Source: Dehalococcoidia bacterium (GTDB lineage: Bacteria > Chloroflexota > Dehalococcoidia > Lucifugimonadales > Lucifugimonadaceae). Taken from it: a DNA stretch of 45,382 nt. The stretch is from NCBI GenBank assembly GCA_002723375.1, contig PBNX01000020.1, positions 1 to 45,382 on the forward strand, read 5' to 3'. A model generated the notes under the pieces. That model did no database searches. It was not told where the DNA came from and was given only the letters and a program-made list of their open reading frames with translations. Position 1 is the first letter of the stretch; each line of letters opens with the position of its first letter. The position numbers and the translations under genes are program-made. Shown piece by piece: positions 40,136 through 45,382 of the stretch.

Positions 40136-40727
40136 TTATTTTGAAAGATCTAGAGATAATTTAAGGTCAATGGCTGAAGGCGTGATAATTGACCCTGTTG
40201 TTAATATTCTTGTGAGACTTAGATGCACACCGAATTTTGTTACTATACTAGGATTTTTTACAGTTTTTGTTGCAACTTTTTTTGCTGCTCAAGGGAATTT
40301 TAGATTATCCGGAATGCTTGTTATGCTGTCCGGATTAATGGATGTATATGATGGAGCTCTAGCTAGAAAATTACAAAAAGATTCTGATAAAGGTGCTTTT
40401 TTAGATTCAACGCTAGATAGATTAGGCGAAGCAGTAATTTTAATTGGAGTTATTTATTATTATTCTTCAAAAAATGAAGAGATTATTGTACTTATGACAA
40501 GTATATCAATCGTTTTTTCATTAATGATAAGTTATTTAAGGGCAAGAATAGAAGGGTTGGGTTATAATTCAAAAAGTGGCATGTTCACAAGACCTGAGAG
40601 GATATTAATTGTTGGGCTTGGATTAATATTTTTTAGCCCAATAATAATGATATACGTTTTAACTTTAGCTGTTTCAGTAGGGCTAGTTCATAGATTTTTC
40701 TTGTTTTGGAAACTTCTGAGGAAATAG
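40128..40727 (+). CDS. CDP-alcohol phosphatidyltransferase family protein (PgsA-like)
   Basis: Motif DVYDGALARKLQKDSDKGAFLDSTLDR matches D-x2-DG-x2-AR-x8-G-x3-D-x3-D. Confidence 0.92.
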   Translation: MADYFERSRDNLRSMAEGVIIDPVVNILVRLRCTPNFVTILGFFTVFVATFFAAQGNFRLSGMLVMLSGLMDVYDGALARKLQKDSDKGAFLDSTLDRLGEAVILIGVIYYYSSKNEEIIVLMTSISIVFSLMISYLRARIEGLGYNSKSGMFTRPERILIVGLGLIFFSPIIMIYVLTLAVSVGLVHRFFLFWKLLRK

Positions 40728-40728
40728 A

Positions 40729-41980
40729 ATGAAAAAAAAAATATTTTTTTCTAATTAAATTTCATTATTTATTTATTTTATTATTAGCATTTACTATTAA
40801 TGCTAGTTATTTAAGCGCAGACCAAAGCATAGTGTTAAATGATTCAGCAAAATCTTTTATTCCTAAAGGGATTGAATTTAGTATTGATTTGTTAAGTAAA
40901 GAAAGCATCGATGATATTCAAATTAAATTCAAAGTTGATGGAAGAAAATCTTATCAGTATGAATATTTAAATTTGGATAATTTTCTAGAAAATGAATCTT
41001 TAAAATATTTTTTTTCAACAGAACGTTCATCTAGTTATATTCCGCCTGGAAGTAAATTAACTTATTTCTTTGAAATATTTTTTAAGGATGGAACCTCACA
41101 TGTTACTGAAAAAAAAGAACATATATTTTTAGATTCAAGGTTTGAGTGGGAAAAGGTAGAAGGAGAAATAGTAACAATTTATTATCATGGGCCAGTTTCT
41201 AGAAGAGCAAAAAAGATGCTTGAAGCATGCGAAGACTCTGTATATAAAATTTCAGACTTATTAGGTGTAGAAAAAAACGAAAATATATCAGTTATGATGT
41301 ACAACAATTATTCTGAAATGTTCGATGTTGTTGTAAAAAAGAGTGAAACTCAAGCAAATTCATTAATCACTGAAGGGCAAGCATTTGCAACAGAGAATGT
41401 TGTGTTAGTTGATGGGGGTTCTGGATCCGCATTAGGTGTAGCCACTCACGAAATTACTCATATTATAGTTGCAAGGGCTACCAAGTCTTCATATTTAGGG
41501 GTACCTTTATGGCTTAATGAAGGATTAGCTGAATTTGGAAATATAGAACAAGGCCAAGGATACGATAGATATTTAGAATGGGCTATTGATACAGGAAGGT
41601 TATTTCCATTTAGCTCATTAAATAGATTTCCAGGTAACCCCAATTTAACTTTAGTTGCTTACGGACAGTCAAAGTCTTTTGTTGAATTTTTAATTAATAA
41701 TTTTCCTGAAGGCTCCATGATTAAGTTAATGAAAGAAATTTCTAACAAGAAATCAATAGAAGATAGCTTTATTTCTTCTTTTGGGGTTTCTTTAGATGAT
41801 CTTGAAATTCAATGGAAAAAAGATCTTGGAATAATCGATAGAAAAAATGAAACTTCAACTTCTTCAGAATTAAATAATGGGGCATTGGGAAGTTGCAATG
41901 GTGGCTCAATGGGGTTCGAACTTAGTAGTATAATACTTCTTTTACTTGCTTATTTCGTAAAGAAAAAAGTAAATAATTAA
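40729..41980 (+). CDS. Secreted gluzincin-type (peptidase MA-like) metalloprotease; start region interrupted by an apparent homopolymer frameshift
   Basis: THEITHIIVARATKSSYLGVPLWLNEGLAEF (HExxH plus downstream E). GAGGA Shine-Dalgarno and ATG at 40729; the signal-peptide frame (YFFLIKFHYLFILLLAFTINASYLSA) is +1 after A10. ORF track start at 40832 is an internal GTG. Confidence 0.75.
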
Positions 41981-42006
41981 TATTTACGTTAAAAAATAAG
42001 ATTAAT

Positions 42007-42043
42007 GTAACATTTTAGTAACATATTTTTTATTTCAAGAAAC
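42007..42043 (+). promoter_or_regulatory. Direct repeats GTAAC-N6-GTAAC ... GAAAC upstream of amt (possible GlnR/OmpR-family site)
   Basis: GTAAC 42007-42011, GTAAC 42018-42022 (11-bp period), GAAAC 42039-42043. Confidence 0.4.
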
Positions 42044-42105
42044 ATTTTCTTTCTAAAAAACAATAAGTTATTCACTTAAGATAAATTTATAGAAAGGATA
42101 TTATT

Positions 42106-43344
42106 ATGCCTGAATTTGATTCTGGAGGTATGGCCTGGATGATGGTCGCTTCCGCTTTGGTGTTGCTTATGACACCAGGACTAGCTTTTTTTTACGGAGG
42201 ACTTGTAAGAGCTAAAAATGTTGTTAGCACTATGATGTACTCTTTTGCTGCAATGGCTCTTATGCCTGTTATATGGGTATTATGGGGCTATAGTCTTGCT
42301 TTTGGTGAAGGAAATGCTTTTATAGGGGATTTTAGTTATGTGCTGTTAAATGGCATTAACATGACTTCAACTGATCCTGCTGCAGATATTATGTTTGTGA
42401 TTTTCCAAGGTATGTTTGCAATAATTACACCTGCTTTAATTACTGGTGCATTTGTAGAACGATTTAAATTTTCTACTTATTTGATCTTTATAACTTTGTG
42501 GGTAACTTTAGTTTACGCTCCTATATGCCATTGGGTATGGGGTGGAGGCTGGATAAGCCAAGGAGTATTTGGGGATCAAGGAGCTCTAGATTTTGCTGGT
42601 GGAACAGTGGTGCATCTAAACGCAGGTGCAGCTGCATTAGTTGCAGCATGGATGGTAGGAAAAAGAAGAGGGGGAGCAGCAGGAACTATTGTTGCTCATA
42701 ACGTACCTTATGTTATTTTGGGGGCATCTTTACTATGGTTCGGATGGTTCGGATTTAACGCAGGTAGTGAATTAGCTGCAGATGGAGTAGCTGCAAACGC
42801 ATTTTTAACTACTAATACTGCTGCTGCAATGGCAGCTCTAACTTGGCTTGTAATTAGCGGGCTTCATACAGGAAAAATGAGTGCAGTAGGTGCAGCCACG
42901 GGTGCTGTAGCTGGGCTTGTAGCCATAACTCCTGCCTGTGGTTGGGTTGATGTTGGCGGAGCATTGATGATTGGTTTAACTGTCAGTATAGTTTGCTATT
43001 TATCTGCTATGGCAATGGAAAAATCTGGAATTGATGATGCTTTAGTTGTATTTGGTGTTCATGGAGTTGGTGGAGCTTGGGGGGCATTGATGACAGGAGT
43101 GTTCGCTGCAGAAGCAATTGGTGGAGTAAAAGGCTTGATTGAAGGAAATGGAGCAATTGTATTGGAGCAATTAGTAGGTATTTTAGCTACATTTGCTTAC
43201 TCAGCAGTTGTAACATTTATTATTCTTAAAATTCTAGATGTAATTCCTGGCTTAGGATTGCAAGAGATTGAAGAGACAGAATTGGGTGGACTAGACGTAA
43301 ATATTCATGGTGAACGTGGATATATTGCTGATGGGGCTGATTAA
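42106..43344 (+). CDS. amt: Ammonium transporter (Amt/MEP/Rh)
   Basis: GLAFFYGGLVRAKNVVSTMMYSF...APICHWVWGGGWISQGVFGDQGALDFAGGTVVHLNAGAAALVAAWMVGKR; followed by P-II gene. Confidence 0.97.
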   Translation: MPEFDSGGMAWMMVASALVLLMTPGLAFFYGGLVRAKNVVSTMMYSFAAMALMPVIWVLWGYSLAFGEGNAFIGDFSYVLLNGINMTSTDPAADIMFVIFQGMFAIITPALITGAFVERFKFSTYLIFITLWVTLVYAPICHWVWGGGWISQGVFGDQGALDFAGGTVVHLNAGAAALVAAWMVGKRRGGAAGTIVAHNVPYVILGASLLWFGWFGFNAGSELAADGVAANAFLTTNTAAAMAALTWLVISGLHTGKMSAVGAATGAVAGLVAITPACGWVDVGGALMIGLTVSIVCYLSAMAMEKSGIDDALVVFGVHGVGGAWGALMTGVFAAEAIGGVKGLIEGNGAIVLEQLVGILATFAYSAVVTFIILKILDVIPGLGLQEIEETELGGLDVNIHGERGYIADGAD

Positions 43345-43417
43345 GTAATAATATAAGAAATGAAATAAGTTTGATAATAATATCCATCTTATTAAAAACA
43401 AAATTTCTTTCTTGCAA

Positions 43418-43442
43418 TAGGGGCGGCGTAGTGTCGCCCCTA
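43418..43442 (+). other. Stem-loop in the amt-glnK intergenic region
   Basis: TAGGGGCG-GCGTAGTGT-CGCCCCTA perfect 8-bp stem; not followed by a T-tract. Confidence 0.6.
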
Positions 43443-43469
43443 GTATGAATAAAAAAAGGAGAACAAAAT

Positions 43470-43820
43470 ATGATAAAAATAGAAGCAGTAATAAGACCTG
43501 AAATGGCAAGTTCAATTGGCGAGCTTCTTGAGGAAGCTGGTGTTGGAGGTTATTACATGACAAATGTAACTGGCAAAGGAAATCAAAAAGGGGTTGAGGT
43601 TTTAACTGGTAGGGGGACTTCTGCTATAACTAGAGCAGCTATTCCTAAAACTTTGATTACTACAGTAGTCTCAGACGAACTTAAGGATAAGGTAGTAAAT
43701 ATATTAATTAGTGGCGCCAAATCTGGAGAAGGATCTATTGGTGATGGTAAAATTTTTATATCCAAAATTGAGGAAGCAGTAAGAATAAGAACAAATGAAA
43801 AGGGCAAAAAGGCTTTATAG
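43470..43820 (+). CDS. glnK: P-II family nitrogen regulatory protein
   Basis: MIKIEAVIRPEMASSIGELLEEAGVGGYYMTNVTGKGNQKG...SGEGSIGDGKIFISKIEEAVRIRT; directly downstream of amt. Confidence 0.92.
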   Translation: MIKIEAVIRPEMASSIGELLEEAGVGGYYMTNVTGKGNQKGVEVLTGRGTSAITRAAIPKTLITTVVSDELKDKVVNILISGAKSGEGSIGDGKIFISKIEEAVRIRTNEKGKKAL

Positions 43821-43836
43821 AAAATAATATAATTTT

Positions 43837-43869
43837 AAAGGAGCGGTTGAAGGCCGCTCCTTTTTTTTT
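43837..43869 (+). terminator. Rho-independent terminator after glnK
   Basis: AAAGGAGCGG-TTGAAGG-CCGCTCCTTT followed by a T-run. Confidence 0.93.
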
Positions 43870-43890
43870 GTTGATTATTATTTAATCAAG

Positions 43891-43919
43891 TTGATAGAAT
43901 ATCCTTTTCTATTTAAAGT
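43891..43919 (+). promoter_or_regulatory. Possible promoter for the tRNA-Trp/tRNA-Leu unit
   Basis: TTGATA (43891-43896), 17-nt spacer, TAAAGT (43914-43919). Confidence 0.35.
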
Positions 43920-43940
43920 TTATTAACACCGAATTAATTT

Positions 43941-44016
43941 AGGAGCGTAGCTCAGTTGGTAGAGCGAAGGTCTCCAAAACCTTAGGTCGGGGGTTCGAAT
44001 CCTCCCGCTCCTGCCA
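43941..44016 (+). tRNA. tRNA-Trp (anticodon CCA)
   Basis: AGGAGCG/CGCTCCT acceptor, AAGGT-CTCCAAA-ACCTT anticodon arm, GGGGG-TTCGAAT-CCTCC T-arm, encoded GCCA end. Confidence 0.95.
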
Positions 44017-44025
44017 CCTAAATTA

Positions 44026-44112
44026 GCCGAGGTGTTGGAATTGGTAGACAAGCAGCGTTGAGGGCGCTGTGCCAGAAATGGCGTGCGAGTTCGAGCCTCG
44101 CCCTCGGCACCA
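44026..44112 (+). tRNA. tRNA-Leu (anticodon GAG)
   Basis: GCCGAGG/CCTCGGC acceptor, CAGCG-TTGAGGG-CGCTG anticodon arm, long variable arm, CGAG-TTCGAGC-CTCG T-arm, encoded ACCA. Confidence 0.94.
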
Positions 44113-45162
44113 CTATAATTTTCCAATTAAGTGTTGGTAATTGTTTTCTAATACTCGCTTATCTTTTTTTATTCCTAATAACATTTTTATTATACTTTTA
44201 ATTATATTAACTTTAGATGTATTTGTTTGACTTAAATTTAATTCAGTGTAAGGAATTTTTAGGATATCAATTTTCTCTAAATTATATTTTTCAGAAATAT
44301 GATAACTGATTGGATTTTTAAGTCCTAAATTATTTTTATTTAAATTTCTATTTAATGAATATATGAATTTAGACCCCATGCCATGAAGAGTTTCTATGTA
44401 CTCTGATACTTGTTCAGATGTCATTTCTTGAAATGAGCATATATTTATAGCCCCATCTATAGTTCCTTTATAATTGTTAAATTCTGTATTAGGAATTAAT
44501 AGAAAATCACAATCTTCAATAGATTCTGATTCGTAATTAAACAGCTTTACTTTTTTGTTTGGAAAAGCTTCTGAAAGAAATAAATAAGAAAATATTAATG
44601 TGTTTGGTAAATCTGAAATTATATATTTTGTATTTGGAAAAATAGTACAAAAGCAATGTGCAAAACCTCCCCAGCCTGCTCCGATTTCACATATAACAGA
44701 TTTTTTTTCTTTATTATTAGCGTCAATGGCATTAGATTTTTGTAGAGCAATCATGCACTCATAAAATTTCAGTGTATCTTTATTTATAAATTTATCTTCA
44801 ATGTTAAATCCAAAGCCCCCTAATATTTCTGGCTCAGAAACTAATAAGTCTAAGTCTTTGTCTATTTTTTGGGATTCAGATCTAAGTAACTTGAGTTTTT
44901 GTAAAAATTGACCCGACCTAAATTCATGATGATTTCTATATGGGTAAGGAATTTCTCCAGTTATATGGTAACAATGGCTTCTTAAGTCATTAATAATTAA
45001 TGGAGATGAATCAAAAATATACTCAAATCCAGATACTTCTTCAGCCCAATATTTACTTATAGATGACTTCTTGGCGTAGACAAGATCTTTAAAAAATGGA
45101 AGCACTCTTAAGTAGTTTTCATACACCGGAGTATTCTTATTTGATTTGTCTAGGGGTATCAT
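44113..45162 (-). CDS. Putative sugar O-methyltransferase
   Basis: FEYIFDSSPLIINDLRSHCYHITGEIPYPYRNHHEFRSG...VICEIGAGWGGFAHCFCTIFPNTKYIISDLPNTLIFSYLFLSEAFP. Confidence 0.75.
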   Translation of the reverse strand: MIPLDKSNKNTPVYENYLRVLPFFKDLVYAKKSSISKYWAEEVSGFEYIFDSSPLIINDLRSHCYHITGEIPYPYRNHHEFRSGQFLQKLKLLRSESQKIDKDLDLLVSEPEILGGFGFNIEDKFINKDTLKFYECMIALQKSNAIDANNKEKKSVICEIGAGWGGFAHCFCTIFPNTKYIISDLPNTLIFSYLFLSEAFPNKKVKLFNYESESIEDCDFLLIPNTEFNNYKGTIDGAINICSFQEMTSEQVSEYIETLHGMGSKFIYSLNRNLNKNNLGLKNPISYHISEKYNLEKIDILKIPYTELNLSQTNTSKVNIIKSIIKMLLGIKKDKRVLENNYQHLIGKL

Positions 45163-45187
45163 AGATTTATTTTACGTTTTCTTTGCA

Positions 45188-45221
45188 ATAAATTAAACTA
45201 TCTTTTCTATAAATTAAACTA
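45188..45221. repeat. 13-bp direct repeat ATAAATTAAACTA, 21-bp period
   Basis: Copies at 45188-45200 and 45209-45221. Confidence 0.85.
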
Positions 45222-45234
45222 ATTATCTTTTAAT

Positions 45235-45311
45235 GGCGACGTAGCCAAGTGGTCTAAGGCCGAGGTCTGCAAAACCTCTATTCGGCGGTTCGAATCCGCC
45301 CGTCGCCTCCA
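45235..45311 (+). tRNA. tRNA-Cys (anticodon GCA)
   Basis: GGCGACG/CGTCGCC acceptor, GAGGT-CTGCAAA-ACCTC anticodon arm, GGCGG-TTCGAAT-CCGCC T-arm, encoded TCCA. Confidence 0.95.
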
Positions 45312-45339
45312 AATTATTAAAGTTTATATGGCGGTATAA

Positions 45340-45382
45340 ATGAAAAATCCCTTAGAAAATTTTCCTTTAGTTGAACCTGGCC
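45340..45382 (+). CDS. Start of an unidentified CDS, truncated by the window end
   Basis: ATG at 45340: MKNPLENFPLVEPG..., open to the window end; no clear Shine-Dalgarno. Confidence 0.4.
   Translation, partial: MKNPLENFPLVEPG

Noticed and set aside
43226-43563. Minus-strand ORFs over the amt 3' end and glnK 5' end
   Set aside because: Antisense to amt/glnK and the intergenic hairpin; Leu/His-rich translation without domain signature.
43923-44126. 67 aa minus-strand ORF (MENYSGAEGEARTRTPFLAQRPQRC...GRIRTPDLRFWRPSLYQLSYAPKLIRC)
   Set aside because: It is antisense to the tRNA-Trp and tRNA-Leu genes; such translations are a common annotation artefact.
1-45382. CRISPR array, transposon, integrase or prophage
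   Set aside because: No regularly spaced repeat-spacer structure and no transposase, recombinase or phage structural protein in any listed ORF.

Overview
AT-rich, densely packed bacterial chromosome segment. The housekeeping content is a ribosomal/RNAP operon (rpsD-rpoA-rplQ-truA-rplM-rpsI), prmC-prfA-hisS, gatA/gatC, pyrG, rho, dnaJ-prmA-rsmE, gpsA-plsY-der-argF-argS, prfB, amt-glnK and three tRNAs (Trp, Leu, Cys). The style (compact, low GC, oligotroph-like amidase/peptide-transport genes, S-layer-like giant protein) suggests a streamlined marine lineage, possibly Chloroflexota/SAR202-like; this is inference only. No CRISPR array, transposase, integrase or phage gene was seen. Main points of interest: (1) a ~1275 aa S-layer-like secreted protein with a strong sigma70-like promoter preceded by helically phased T-tracts, a ~350 nt leader with mutually exclusive pairings, and its own hairpin terminator; (2) a secreted gluzincin-type protease whose signal peptide is out of frame with its only well-placed ATG because of an A10 homopolymer; (3) two proteins with a shared Cys/Gly + TM + basic C-terminal tail resembling a sorting signal; (4) a missed 57 aa GatC/AtzG-like ORF overlapping an amidase; (5) metallo-beta-lactamase-like and DHDPS-like proteins that lack the expected catalytic residues; (6) GTAAC direct repeats with 11-bp spacing upstream of amt.
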